From positions 7,646,954-7,710,953 of the forward strand of contig NC_135167.1 in the NCBI RefSeq assembly GCF_041146795.1: a DNA stretch of 64,000 nucleotides. Reading direction: 5' to 3'. This DNA is from Maylandia zebra. Lineage: Eukaryota > Chordata > Actinopteri > Cichliformes > Cichlidae. Under the pieces are notes generated by a model that had not been told where the DNA came from, did not search any database, and saw nothing but the letters and a program-made list of their open reading frames with translations. Below are positions 24,481-37,946 of this stretch, piece by piece. Every line of letters begins with the position of its first letter. Position 1 is the stretch's first letter. The translations under genes and the position numbers were made by a program.

Positions 24481-27400
24481 TAAAGAAACTTGATGGCTGA
24501 ATTGTGTACAGAAAATACCTTGTCTTGGAATCTATCATAATTCTTCACAGGAGGTTTATATTTTAAGTTGAAGGTTAATAGTTTCATTTTTGTATTCGAA
24601 GAAATACATCAGTGTTGTGTGTGAAAGTTTTATTTATGACTTGGACTTTGACTTAAATTTGATACCCATTACAGGATGACATCCGAGCCAATTTTATCTG
24701 TTTACTTGTTAGAAAAGCTGACCTAGGCCATAATGACTAACTTTCCGATCAGTCATAAAAGCGAGTAAGTGATTGGAAATGAGTCATGGTGTTAAGTGTG
24801 TATTAAACCATCATTATTTAAGATGCTATTGTTCATTTTGAGCTAACACATTTTAGTCTGAACTTGCCACTCTTTCTGCTTGTGTTATTTAGCTTAGTTT
24901 AGTTTGGATGTGAAGTGTTAACAAAGATCAGTTGTATCTTCTTCCAGTTAAGTATACGCAGAGCTGTGTCTTCGGTTTGTTCACAAACATCTAATTAAGA
25001 ACGACATAACTGATGGTTGATAATAGTCCATGGTCCATTGTAATGATAGCTTGTAACACTCATCAGAAGGTGAGTCCAAAGCCATGATAACATCCACATC
25101 ATGATGATTCAGCTTCTTTAGAAATGAGATGCTAAAACAATAAAATGTGACAGCTTTTATGTTTATAGACCAAGAGAGGGGAAACAACGATAAACATTTA
25201 CCCCGCTTACTTCATACATAAATTCATGTGTAGAATAAATTGATTTAAAAGATCAGTGGATTCCTTGAGTATGCAAAGACCCACTGCAGTCAGTGGTATG
25301 TGAACTCAACAACCTACAGGTGGAGAACATGAGGAACATACACTGGAATGCAATACTGCGGGCCAGGACAGAGAGTTATTCTTCGAGCTGGCTTAGAAAG
25401 CCTGCTCTCAAATGTCTGAGCTTTTCCCACGCAACAAAAATGAACTAAAAGCCTACAGTTTGAAAGATTGACTTATACTTGTAGACTACACACAAAAAAT
25501 GAACAGAAGCTCAGGCTGGAAGACACAGCAGCATGTAGAAAGATTATAATTTGGTGATGATTTTTTTTTACAGAACAGTCATTGTCACATAACAATAATG
25601 CACTCAAATTATTATTGTCTATATCTCTTTCAAAGCTTATTTCTTGTGTTATTAATGGAATACCTTTTTAGTGGCAGAGAAATGGAGCAGTGCTTCTTAG
25701 GCACCAAAGAAAAGGTGCTGATGGAGAAACAGCAAGCCGCAAGAGCTGAATGTTTCGATGGAAATAACAAGAAGAATTCATAAAATATTATTGCGTCCCC
25801 ATTACACAGTTTACAACTGTGGCTTTGGAAGACTTAGCGTTTTGTTGAATAAATATTCAATCGAGGGTTTGGGTAGGTCACAGAAATTGTTTTATCCAGC
25901 GTGTGGAATTTACAAAGCTTGTTTGGGAGCATGAGTGTGATTATTTACAGTCACTGGGATGTGTTTGTGTGACTATTCATATTTATATTGAGAGTGACAT
26001 GTGGACTGTTGTGGAGCTGTGAGGATATCAGCACCTTGCTGTTATAAAACTGGATATGACAAAGGTGAATTTTCCAGGAAAAAACGATATGCTCGTACGG
26101 TAGCAACTTCTCAGTCCCAACATGTGCTGTTTAATAAGACTTGAAACCATAGATTGGAGTCATAAAAACAACATTCTCATAGACTTCTAGGTTATCTGAT
26201 TTAATTTAGCAAACAGTGGAGTTGCCCCCTGCGGGGTATTAGAAAGAATATAGATTTAATGAAATAAAGCTTTTATACATTGTTTGTTTGTTTTTGTTTG
26301 TTGTTTTTTATTGGTATTGCTGTCATTACAGCATAAAGCTTCAAAATCGCACAATGTGTTACATTTTAATGACGGAAAAGTTTTATAGCATACAAGGCTC
26401 GGCTTCTTTGCTGGTGCTAACTTATAAACAATGTTGAAAAGAAATCTAATTTTCAAACAACAGGTTATAAAGTCTATTCTTTCCCATTTCCGCAGTGGAA
26501 GGTAAATCAACTGTCTGCGAAATCAATCAGGGAATGAATTTTAATCATCAGTCTTTCAAATAAATCCCCTTACAGTCACTTTAGACCAATTCAATAAGAA
26601 ATATGATCCAAACAAATCACGAGAACGTTCCTCTTTGCCAACTGAGAGCCGGAGTGGGAATGTTTATCGTGGGGAGGGCAAAGTCACATATTTTCATGGA
26701 GTAATAAAATGACAGTGAAAAAGCAATGTGACAAGGCGCATTTCGCGGTGTGATTTTTAAAAGGCCTCCCGCTTACATTCTCTGTAAGTGCTGTGTATTC
26801 TTTTTGAAGAGCCACAGAAGAACGTCTTTTTTCTATCATGTGATTATCCGGAAGACCGAGAAATGCAGGACAGCGCACCTTCTTTTTTGTGTGCTTCATC
26901 CGTGTCCTATCACACTTTAACCTTCAACTTTTTTTAACAAGATTTATCATTATCCATCAATAACTTTCGACTTATCTCAGACATTTAAAGGTAAAAATAC
27001 CTTTTAGCACTCATGCAATCATTCCACTTGTTCGTGAACCTGTGACCGACACAATCAACTCTGTGTTTACTCACTTCCACGCTGAACAGATAAGATACAG
27101 TCAGTTTATGGGGGCTGCAGAGTTTACATCCAGAACAGCCCATGCTGGATGTTAACAGATGACTAATAAATCCACATCACAGCCACTAAAGCCAAACACT
27201 GATTTATCTCACAGCTGCTGTACTAAAGTATTTACTTTGCACTCACTGCAAACTGAGTTGCCGTTGCATACTTTGGTTTTTGATATCAAGTAAGAGCAGC
27301 GTAACTCAAAGTATCATGGATTTTCTTAAACGGCATCACAAGACTGTACTTCACAGCGGAAAGTCTGCCTTTGATCCATTCAGAGACCATTTGTGAACAA

Positions 27401-28779
27401 TTACACCAACTTCTTGCTGCACAGAAACTCTAAGGGAAAAAGCAGTGCAACAATTTACCAGATGGCTGTAAAACTTGCACAAAGGACAACTAATGTTACT
27501 TTTCTTAGAAAAAAAAAAGACTGGATCAACAAGACTGGTCTCTTTGGTCATATTTTTACTAAAGATATAGAAAACAGTACCTGCCAAACCTTGTGTAGCT
27601 GCATGTCCAGCGCTCGCCCGGAATTAAGTCCACAAAAGACGTTCAAGTTGAGCTGGAATGATCCCAGGCTTAAAGACTTGCAGTCGGCATCTGGGAGAAC
27701 GGAGGTAGGAGGTGGCGAGAGTTATGACAGGTTTCTCTAGAGATGTAGGGAGGGAACAATCTTCTCTATCCCCCAAAATCCCTAAGTTTAGTGGGAAGGG
27801 GGGACTGAAAGAATGCGGCTGTATCAACACTGCATTGTGGTCAAGCAGAAAGAGCTCCGATCCTCAGAGGTACAGAGTGTCCTGATCATTCTGATTAAGG
27901 TTTCATATGACGCACATAAACCCCAGCCCCAGTGCCTCAGCTTACCTGCTAATATCCACGAAAAACTCAAGGTTTGTTATATGCAAACCGAATAAAGCAC
28001 AGCCACAGGGATTTCAATTTTCATTCATTTAATTTACCTTCGCAAGAAAGGTCTTTGACACCAGGACACATTTCCTTCCTAAAAAGGATTTCATAATAAA
28101 AGTCTTAATTTGAACATACCTGACCACTAAATACAGCCAAAGAGACACAAATATACTTTATACAAACATTTCAATGAGCCAAAAATGGTTATAGTCATTG
28201 CACTCTGCTGTCTCTCCTAACAGATTTTGGCAAGATCTTGCAGTAGCACATTAAAAATTTGGGCATAATCAAACATCATTTGCATGTTCTGCACCCTGGA
28301 GAATGACACCATTAGTCACAAATCGCAAAGACATCAGGGGGAAAATATATAAAGGAGATGGAAAATAAAAACAAGAGAAATTGGATAAGTGGCAAGAACC
28401 AATAAGTTTGCCAGAAACAGAAGCCTAAGATCATATTTCAGTGAACTGAATGTAGTCCAGAAACTCAATCCAGAAAGGAGGGAATGCTTTGAAAACAGAT
28501 TTGGGAGAGCTGTGTAGAAAAATACACATGGCTAAGACATCATTTATTTATCCTTTAGAAAAGGAAGGTAAATCGGGTGGCCCCAAAATCCCCACAAACA
28601 ATAGTACCTATATAATAACAGCACGCGTAATGCTTTCTAGAATCAAACCTTATATCATTGTGCAAATCCTTCAAATAATCTGTAACATGGATACAACAGA
28701 CATCAAATATCACTTACAGTTTACCTCCCATACATACAGGAATAAAGGTGAAAGTAAACTTATGTGGTTTTGTGGTACA

Positions 28780-28785
28780 TTTATT
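28780..28785 (-). terminator. Polyadenylation signal for ap3s2
   Basis: AATAAA on the minus strand, 103 nt beyond the ap3s2 stop at 28888-28890. Plausible position for a short 3' UTR; longer forms cannot be excluded. Confidence 0.45.
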
Positions 28786-28887
28786 AAAAATAAACAAAAC
28801 AGTGTTCTCAGTTTTGACCAGAGAGCTGGGTGGAGAAGGACTATATCAGTAGTGCACCAGCCCCGCAGAGCTCAGCGGGAAAGCTGT

Positions 28888-31800
28888 TCAGAATGGGGAG
28901 AGGCTCGGCACTTTGATATTGATGTCTCCAATGTTGATGTTGCGGGGAATCTCGGGCAGGTTCATGTTCTTCACAGCAGAGACAGCACGAGCTGGAGCCG
29001 CTGACAGACCTCCCTGCCCAGAGAAACATGGCACAGAAAACACCTTTAAAGGCTTCGTGTGTGGAATCATCACGTTTCATCTTTAATACTGCTGTAATGG
29101 CACAAGTCTAAGCATCTGCGGGGGGAAATCCTGTAGTAAAACTGCAACAGTGTTAAGTTACACATGTTGTGTATATAGACTTTACTATGAAAGGATCATG
29201 TGACTGAATGAGAACCTCATTAACCTCATTCAGTCAGACTGACACTGTGTTCACGCTTTGATTCCCATAATTTCGTGTACATGTACAATGACAATAAAGG
29301 GCTATTCTTGACCATTTCAAAGTCTAACTGAACTGCTACGGTCCTGTTTTGGCTCGGTGAGACGATTTGCTCAATACCCAAGGAAATACAAATCGCTGCA
29401 AGTGTGCTGTGTAAAATCTCCTTTTGTTTACAGTAGTTTTATTTGTGGTGCACCTTTACATGAAGCATTTTTAAAGTAAGGTCATCTTAATCTGAAAAGC
29501 TAATCTTAAAGCAGACGTAATCTTACCTTGTATAGGAGTTATATTTCTGTCTACTTGTACATACCCGTGCCATCTGGTGTAGGATTTTAGCCAGCTGGTA
29601 GTGGGCTGTTAGCAATGCGATGATGTCATAACACATCAGGCAACATTCAGGTTTTTTAATATAAATTCGATTATTGTTATTGTCGTGAAATTAAAATTAT
29701 TTATAAGGTGTTATAGGTGCAAAAACACTACAAATGAGTCATTTTAACCTAAAATTGGATGCAACATGATAAGATCATAATGTCTAATATAGATACTTCA
29801 GGGGCTTAAGATATGCACGTGTGCTAATTTTGGTTGCACAACTCCTGATCATGTAGGGTGAGTTTGCAGAAAAAGAGGTTTCGTATATTACAGTAAGACT
29901 AACTTCTTAGTATTATGAGTGGACGCTCAGTGCAAATAGTCTCTTTAGTCAAGTGAGTGCTCACAGTGCTCTTATTCTAAAAATTAGTTAAATAAACACA
30001 CACATTTAGACGCCCTTGGTGCATCATTTTCCAACACATTGTGACAAGAGATATTGCAACTAAACCACAATTTCTGAATGGTGACCAAAACAGTACGCCA
30101 ACTCTCACAACAATGCAACACCGCTACTTGCCTACTTACAAATTCCAGTATTATAAACATCAGTTTTGGTTCTAAAACAACCATTTAAATCATGTTTACA
30201 TTAAACATTTACAAAGTTTCATAATCAGCAAGTGTAACTTTACAAGAACCATCAATTAATGTTTATAGAAGGTTTGCAAATCAATTACTTGTAATTCATT
30301 CTATGCTAACAGTAAATCATTATTACTTAAAGTTCAATTACCAAAGTTATTATGAAGGATTAATTTTAGGGGTTCACAAGAGTTTCTGTTTTCAAGCTAA
30401 AACATGCAATAACCCTCAAGTGCGCTCCTTTAACAGAACGGATCTGACCTCTGACTTCTCCATGCGGTTCTGCACCTCCACCTGAGCTACAATCTCATTC
30501 ATGTTAGTCTCCAGCACCATCCCTCCCATCACCACCTCCTGCAAAATGTAATGGACCTGCAGAAAGAGCAAAGCACGGCAATTAAAACTAAGCAATGCTG
30601 AAATGCATGCAGTTTAGTTGGAAAGCAAAGCAGCTTTCCATCACAACCTTCAGATGTTTGAATTCCTGTGGGCACAAAATGCTTACAGCAGCATAAAACT
30701 GTCTTCTACTGCAAATCTGTCAGCCTCTTTTAAACCCCTGACAGTAAGTATCAATGACATTTTTACAATGCCATGTAGGTTAGTTGCGTCTATCCTCCAG
30801 AGATGTACAAGAACATGTTTTTCTTTCAAGAAGAAATACTTCCAGGTTTCACTTTGGGAAAATTCCTTAGGCCAAACCTAACAACACCACATGACATCCA
30901 TTTCCTGCTGGGAAAATTCAATCAAGATGGCCGGGGATGTGTCTGATTAGTTTCCAGCAACACATCTAGCTAGGCTCAGAAGAAGAGAAAAACAGATTTA
31001 AATGTAGCCTGAAGCACATACACACATCTTCAATTCTAAAGAAGCCCTGCACACAGTTTTAAAAATCTTTATTATGTACTGTGATATATATTATTTGAAA
31101 TGCAATCATTAATTTCTGAGGTGAAAAGGTTAAGTAAAGAGGCTGTTCCAAAAAAGCATCTGGCTGCACAGCTAAGACTAATAGACTGCACATTACCTGA
31201 GGGTCAGGCCTACAGTGCAGTCATAAACACAAAGTTCCCTTTTATCTCAACCTTTTCATTGAATGGGTAAAAAGAAAAAAGCTGTCCATGAATACAGCTC
31301 CTACACAATTATTCTGCTACAGCTTTACCGTCAATATCAAGACAGCGTTTATTCTGTAATGGCAGCATGTTAATGTCACATTCAAATATTTATGGACAGT
31401 TTCCCACAAGTTCGAAACACCAGTGTATGTTGCTCCGATATGGAAGCCTACTCTTACTCTGTGCTTTTAATACAAGACAGACCCACTAAGCTGTGCCTGA
31501 CCAGTGCTTTTTTTAAACATTTTATATCACTGTCTTTAAAATTCTTGAAAATTGAGACGGCTCTTTTTGCCAAAAAACTGCCAGAAATCACATTCGCACA
31601 TTTGGAAAGCTGAAAACATTTACTGACACATTTCGTTTTATTGAGCAATTATTCAACTAATACTTGCAGCTCTACAGAAATGCATCCCTATCCCCCACTT
31701 ACCTTATCCATGTGGAATATGAGGTCTAGTTCACAGACATTTTCGAAGCATTTATCCAACGTTTCCACAAACACCTGCAGTGAAGAGAACAATGGGGTCA

Positions 31801-34800
31801 AAACGGGAAATATTTTCAATAACAGATTTGTATTACTGTCTGAGTGCTGATTAAGTACATACAGTTAAGATGGTCACAGGCCAAATGTAGAACAACTTCC
31901 AAATTTCCCAAAGGGACAATAAAGCTGTGAAGCCAGATGTCAGCCCGAATCAAAGTGAGTGCATCAGCACTTTGCGTAGTAATGTTGTTGAGAGGTCTGT
32001 ACAGCCTGTATCTGAGATAACAGGCTTTCTTTTTAACAAGTTACTTCTTTAACACAACCACCAAAGGAAATTTAAGACATAAAAAAGTGAAAATTTACTG
32101 ATGTCAGTTTAAAATACAGCAAAAGGAATTTGTTTTTAAATGGTTCAGTTTATAAACATTGTCCAAATTTGTTCATTAATCTTGGATGTAAACAAAATAA
32201 CGCAATCATGTTAAGCCATTTATTGTTAAAGCAGCAGCATCTTAGAATACTGAGAACACAGAGAACAGTGAGTGTTGTACAGTGTGTTTTCACAGACGCA
32301 TTCCCAAACTTCAACACTTTTCGGCTGAACGGAACAGTAATCTGAGTGATAAGATAAAATGTGGATACACCAGTTCTGATTGAAAAGTGGCATAATCCTA
32401 AACACCTCACTGCAAAAAAATGTTTCTCTGTTAGCTGCTGGAATGCATCCATGCTTGCAATAGATGCTGAAAGAATTTCCTCGAATCATTTCTGCTTGAA
32501 TTCAGTTTGGATCAACACAGTGTTTGGATTCATCCATTAGCTGAGGTCATCCAAATAACTGTGCCTCTCACCTCTCACATCTGTTTCAACTCTGCTGATA
32601 GAGGTATAATAACAGAGGGATTTATTTGTAAGATTTCACTCAGTAGGCTCTTTCTTGTATCATACACCTTGTTGCCAAAAGTATTCATTTGTCTGCCTTC
32701 ACATTCATATGAACTTGAGTGAAATCCCATTCTTAATCCATAGGGTTTAATTTTATGTCAGCCCATTCTTTGCAGCTACAACAGCTTCAACTCTTCTGGG
32801 AGGCTTTCCACAAGGTTAAGGAGTGTGTTTATGGGACTTTTTGACGATTTTTCCACATGTGCATTTGTGAGGTCAGACGCTGATGTTGGACAAGAAGGTC
32901 TGGCTCACAGTCTCCACTCTAATCTCGGAGGTGTTCTATTAGGTGCAGTCATGTTGGAACAGGAAGTGGCAATCCCCAAACTGTTCCCACAAAGTTAGGA
33001 GCATGGAATTGTCCAAAACATCTTGGTATGCCAAAGGATTAACAGTTTGTTTCACTGGAACTCAGAGGCCGTGCCCAACTCCTGAAAAACAACCCTGCAC
33101 GATAAACACCCCCACCCACCCGTGTGTCTACCTTTACACTTGGCAAAGTGCAGTCAGACAAGGACCGTTCTCCTGGAAACCGCCAAACCCAGACTCATCT
33201 ATCAGATTGCCAGACAGAGAAGCATGATTTGTCACAAAAGACAACACACCTCCACTGCTCTAGTCCAGTCTAGTCTAGTCTTTACACCACTCCATCCAAT
33301 GCTTTGCATTGCACTTGGTGATGTAAGGCATATATGCACCTGCTCAGACACAGAAACCCATTCGTTGAAGCTCCCTGTGCACTGTTCTTGAGTTAATCTG
33401 AAGGCCACATTTAGTTTGGAGGTCTGCAGCGACAGACTCTGCAGAGAGTTGGCAACTTTTTTCACAAATTTTTTCACAAATGTTTGTAGAAGCAGACTGC
33501 ATACCTAGGTGACTAATTTAACAGACCAGTGACAATGGACGCGATAAGAACACATTAAGATTTTAAATCAGTGTTCTCTTGGCTTTTTCTTTTTTGTTTG
33601 TTTGTTTAATTTTCTATTAAAGTGAGATCTGTTATTTGTGTAATTTTTACCCGTCCAAGCTGTTTTGTTACATTGCATTTATTTTATTGGCCTAAGTTGT
33701 TTTAGGTTTTGACTTTGTCATTTCGGTTTAAAAATCTTCAATATTATTCTTTCAGGCTTTTGACTGAGTTTTCACTGATTGACTCACCAAAGAAGCAAAC
33801 TGGTTGAAACACAGTCGCAACTAATTTGTTTTCATCTTTCTTGCAGTCAGTATTTTCACAATAAAACACCAATTAGTCACATGTGTTGATAGTTTAAATG
33901 TGAAGAAAAGCGATATTTACTTCTTCCCATCCATTACTAGATTGTTTTACATAACACACTCACAGCTATCATTCATCATTTCACCTAAGCTGGAAATTGT
34001 CCGTGTGAAGATAAAATGATAATTCGTTAAATTTGGCACCTCTTATAAACCTGCCAGAACCCACCTCAAGTCTCATGGCACAGTATTCAACACTGATAAC
34101 TCTTACCCTTATGACTGAAAACCAGAATTAATTTTTTAGAATATTTTAGAATATATATTATAGATAAGGAAAAGAACATATGTATTCTAAACAGAAACAG
34201 AAACTGACGAATGATCCCACCTGGTCATTTTTGTAACTAGAATAGTTTGAATGCTTGAGAGTTAATACTCCTAAGGCCTTTAATGGATATTTGTGTATTT
34301 AAGGACCAGTAGACACCCTGCAATTGTACTTTTTGCTCCAGGGTCAAGTGTCTGCTTTACAAGCCTGGTGTAGTGGTTGTGTGATTCCATGTCAAATATT
34401 TCCAAAGAGCCATTCAACAAAAGAGCAGCTGACCTGGATCAGGTCCAATATGCCGAGCTCGCTCTCCGATGAGTCGACACAAAAAACAAAGTATAGAGTG
34501 GCGTAGTGTCGGTAAATCAGCTTGTAGTCAGAGCCACCAATGAGACTGAAAGGAGATTAAAAAAAGAACAACTTCAAAAGGCATTCAGGAGTAGCTTCAT
34601 TCTGAAATAGACTAAACTTGTTTTCTGTTAATTCACTTGAAAGATATGATGGAGACTTTTGAATATTTGTCTCCATCTAGTGGTTAAAGCTAGACCACTG
34701 CATCCACAGCTGCTGTAAAGTAATGTCAGAATGCCCAAACCTGGCTCAGGATTTACAACAGTTAGTATTTGTCGAATTAAAATGTTACAACACACAACTA

Positions 34801-36980
34801 GTCAAACAACAAGTGTGCCTCTCTGCCTCTGACAGAGATCCCAGGTGAGCATGTATCAAGACACTCTGACAGAGATCTATTAAACCAGCTTTTGTGACAG
34901 CTGTGCCTAGCTAAGCAGTAACAACCTTATCATTTATAGCTGTACTTAGAGTACACACATGCATATATAGAGGATTTGTTTTATTGTAACCTGTGATACA
35001 AACAGAATTGCATAAAAGAACACCTGACTTACCTTCCACCCTCCAAGAAGTTGCAGACGTTGTCATCTCTTTTAGATACCAAATGAAAAGTCTCCCGAAT
35101 GATCTGCTGCTGCATGTCCTCCGCCTGCAAGCAAATACGTTACAAACTCCATTAACTCCATAATTGTCAAAATAAATAAATAGAAATTAATTTTAAAAAG
35201 TCTAAATATATTTGCCAATAACGCATTACTTAGACTTTTACTTATTTTTAACCACGTTAAGAAGTAAAACCTCTACAGTAGGACCTGAACAATATATCGG
35301 TTAGCCAATATTGCTCCATCACAGATTTGATATATTTGCTGTCCTATACAATAAGTTTTATCAATATAAAATAATGGAGAAAAAAAATGCACATGACTAT
35401 TTAGAGATGCCATCAGTTGGTTTAAAGAGTGGAGCAGAGGCCTACACTTCATGGAAGGATTAGGGATTTAGCCAGGTAACTTCAGGTTTTAACCCCTGTG
35501 GGGTTAAAACCTGATAGGAAGGTGGCTCACTTTGTAATAACTCATGAACACACACAAAACTACCTCACACTGACTAATCAATTTTCTCTAAAATAATGTC
35601 ATCACTCCAGGAAAAGCCTGTGAACCTCAGTAACCTGATAGCTCACTGAGGTTCATTCTCTTATGTACATCAGTAAGTAAATAGATCATGAGGAGTAACT
35701 TTATTCCTCGTGTTCCCTGCAGCTGTCAGCAACTTTGATGTCATTTAAATGTTAAAAGTGATCGCCCTCTTCCCAGTGTTGCCAAGCGCTTACTAATAGG
35801 AATTGTCTTAACGTTGGGGTCTTTACCTTGCAGTATGAAGTGTCTTGAGCTGCCTGATGCTGTAAATTGTCATTATATAGATACATTTTAATTGAATTAT
35901 GAACCTTAAAATAGGAATATGAACCTAAGACAAATCACCTAAGCCTTGTGCTTGCTGACTTTATATAAAATTTGCATGCAAGCCTACTTAGAGTTAATTG
36001 GTTACTTTCTTTAAAACCACTTTGCATCCAAGAAACACTTGAATGGAATACAAACTGTAGATACGGAAAGATCCCTCTAAGTGTATAGCTTACATCCTAC
36101 ACACTGCTTACACACATATACACCTGTTGCCTTTAGTCTACATCGTGTGTTTAAGATATTATTTTTTGTGATATTAGCACATATTAGCAAAATGATGTTA
36201 GGGTAAATGACACCAGATAAATAAGCAATGACTTGTATACACTGGGCATAATAAAATCCTAATTCCTTTCCCATGACTAAAGTACACTCCATACTGTCAT
36301 AATTTTTATATTTATAAATAAAAATATATAAGATGATATAAACCCACATCATATGTTTTAGAGGCAAGTCTACTTGATTTCTATTATACAGTAAACAAAT
36401 TAAATAAACCTACTTACAGACAAATCTGCAGTCACTGAAGCACAGCCGCCATTTTTAAATGAGTTTTGATAACTATGATAAAAGAGTTCTCCTGGTAAAA
36501 CCATTTATTTATGTTGTATGTTATGTAATTAAACAGACAAGGATGAAGCAAAGTCAGTGATTTCAGGACAGATAGTCCGGCTAATACATACATATGTACG
36601 ATTTAAGTGGATTTATCTTCACAGATAGCTGCTCCTTCATTATATAACGCCTATATACTTTTATATAGAGAGAGGTCTAGTTTAATAGAAAGGAAGTAAA
36701 ACTGAAGAGTGACTGAGCTCCAAGTTTGTTCCCTTTCTTGCTCACGTGATCCGCTAATAGTTTTACTTGGCTACAGGAAAATATCTCATAATATGTCAGG
36801 ATCTCTGAAATATATGTGGTGCTGCTCATTACACGAAAGGTCACAAACGCTAATCAAATACAGATTGTAAGGTAAACAAATTGTTTCAGCAGTATTTGCT
36901 ACAATACTCACAAAATACTGATAGAATCTGATCAGCCGCGGCTTCCCGTGGTTGTTAAAAATTAATATGGCTTTAATCAT
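28888..36980 (-). CDS. ap3s2: AP-3 complex subunit sigma-2, complete, 6 coding exons, 192 aa
   Basis: Small sigma subunit of the AP-3 adaptor complex, which sorts cargo from endosomes to lysosomes and lysosome-related organelles. Coding exons: 36980-36912, 35124-35033, 34545-34434, 31774-31703, 30556-30449, 29013-28888; lengths 69, 92, 112, 72, 108 and 126 nt, in phase throughout, 579 nt including TGA (human AP3S2 is 193 aa). Seen: N-terminal MIKAILIFNNHGKPRL, mid-protein GGSDYKLIYRHYATLYFVF and EVVMGGMVLETNMNEIV, and the AP-3-specific tail NMNLPEIPRNINIGDINIKV. The sigma longin fold spans about residues 1-145. The first exon ends YQYF where mammalian AP3S reads YQRF, a small change at a splice boundary. 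Introns 1 (36911-35125) and 3 (34433-31775) are the longest, and intron 3 holds a Tc1 fossil. The AP-3-specific C-terminus excludes AP-1, AP-2 and coatomer zeta; sigma-1 versus sigma-2 is decided by linkage to anpep. Confidence 0.95.
32664..33519 (-). mobile_element. Tc1-like transposon fossil in ap3s2 intron 3
   Basis: The left end reads CACCTTGTTGCCAAAAGTAT, a terminal motif of a fish Tc1-like family. The interior carries antisense transposase sequence: CAGCTACAACAGCTTCAACT, GTTCCCACAAAGTTAGGAGC and GGCAACTTTTTTCACA near the right. The right part ends near GCAGACTGCATACCTAGGTG. The frame is broken many times and part of the centre is missing. Transcription of the lost gene was on the minus strand, the same as ap3s2. 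Confidence 0.7.
35482..35514. repeat. 15-bp-arm perfect hairpin in ap3s2 intron 1
   Basis: TCAGGTTTTAACCCC, loop TGT, then the exact inverse GGGGTTAAAACCTGA. A second hairpin lies 107 bp to the right. On the RNA either would fold as a stable short stem. Confidence 0.85.
35621..35655. repeat. 11-bp-arm perfect hairpin in ap3s2 intron 1
   Basis: TGAACCTCAGT, a 13-nt loop, then the exact inverse ACTGAGGTTCA. The two hairpins may be parts of one unrecognised foldback element. Confidence 0.75.
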
Positions 36981-37190
36981 CTCTGTTCTTTGGCGTTATC
37001 AAAGTACAGCGTGGAAAATTCTCAAAATGTTACGATTTTGACTCTCTGCTCGACGTTAGCTTCCGAGCTCCCTGCAACCGGATCTCTCGTTCAGCTACAT
37101 CCGGTTGCACCGCAGCGGTCAGCCAGACCCGCTCATGACAAAAGGTTCCGCATAGATTTTCGTTCTGGGTCTGTCTGCCATACAGGCTAT
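36981..37190 (-). promoter_or_regulatory. Presumed ap3s2 promoter and 5' UTR
   Basis: Upstream of the ap3s2 ATG the sequence becomes richer in CpG (CTCGACG, CCGAGCTC, CAACCGGATC, GCACCGCAGCGG) than its surroundings, as in a housekeeping promoter without a clear TATA box. Transcription start not determinable. Confidence 0.35.
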
Positions 37191-37327
37191 CCAAGAAATA
37201 ATTAACGTCAATAAACCAAAAACCTGAGCAAGTACGTTTGTTGTAGTGTTGCTGATTTATGGCTGAAAGCTAAACTAATATACAACAAAACCAGGTCTGA
37301 ATGCACATCACATTAAACCTTAAAACA

Positions 37328-37946
37328 GCAGAAGACCACACTGGGTGCCATTCCAGTTGTGTAAGAACAGGAAACTGAGGCTATAACTGTCAGTGGCATA
37401 CCAAAACTGGAAAACAGAAGATTTGAAACAAGTTCCCTGTTGTATCTCAGTTTCTGCCGTGACATTTAGATAATAGGGTCAGAATTTGGTGTAAGCAACA
37501 TGAAAGCATGGCTCCATACTGGTTTGTATTAACAGTTCAGGCTGCTGATGGTGTAATGGTGTGGGAGATTTTCCTGGCACACTTTGGTAACAAATGAACA
37601 AATGGCAAAGCCTACCTGAGTATTGTTGCTGACCATTGTGCCCACAGTTTGCTCATCATCTGATAGTTACTTTCTGCAGAATAATGTGCCATATCACAAA
37701 TCCTTAAATCCTGTTAAACTGGTTTCTTGAACATGATGAGATCTTAATTCAATAGAATACATTTGGGATGTGTTGGAACAAGAGATTCACATTATGTACG
37801 TGCAGCTGATAAATCTGGCATCATGTCATTATGGACCAAAATATCAGAGGATTGTTTTCAGCACATTGTTGAACCTATGCCATAAAGAATGAAGGCAGTT
37901 GTAAAGGCAAATGTATGTGCACCTAATGAAGTGGCCAGTGAGTGTA
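37328..37946 (+). mobile_element. Tc1-like transposon fossil (3' two-thirds)
   Basis: The plus strand carries decayed transposase: GTGTAATGGTGTGGGAGATT (the GVMVWG region), CCTACCTGAGTATTGTTGCT, CATTTGGGATGTGTTGGAAC (the HLWDVLEQ region), ending CTAATGAAGTGGCCAGTGAG. Same family as the fossil at 11651-12667 but in the opposite orientation and without its 5' end. Confidence 0.75.

Larger units (their letters stand above)
18583..28779. other. Gene-free spacer between anpep and ap3s2
   Basis: About 10 kb without a recognisable host exon. It contains three LTR-like insertions (19510-20127, 22052-22681, 23501-24119), an interspersed repeat (21752-22003) and a SINE-like repeat (24295-24480). The rest, including 24500-28779, is AT-rich with only short random open frames. 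The 5' flank of anpep occupies the left part. Confidence 0.6.

Noticed and set aside
27393..27740. 115-codon plus-strand open frame in the anpep-ap3s2 spacer
   Set aside because: Composition and context are unremarkable; no motif, no neighbouring exon.
28489..29004. 171-codon plus-strand open frame
   Set aside because: Overlaps the terminal ap3s2 exon in antisense and shows no recognisable domain.
35278..35395. Possible hAT end (ATATATCGG-type motif) in ap3s2 intron 1
   Set aside because: Only one end is suggested, and no matching inverted end or 8-bp duplication was found.
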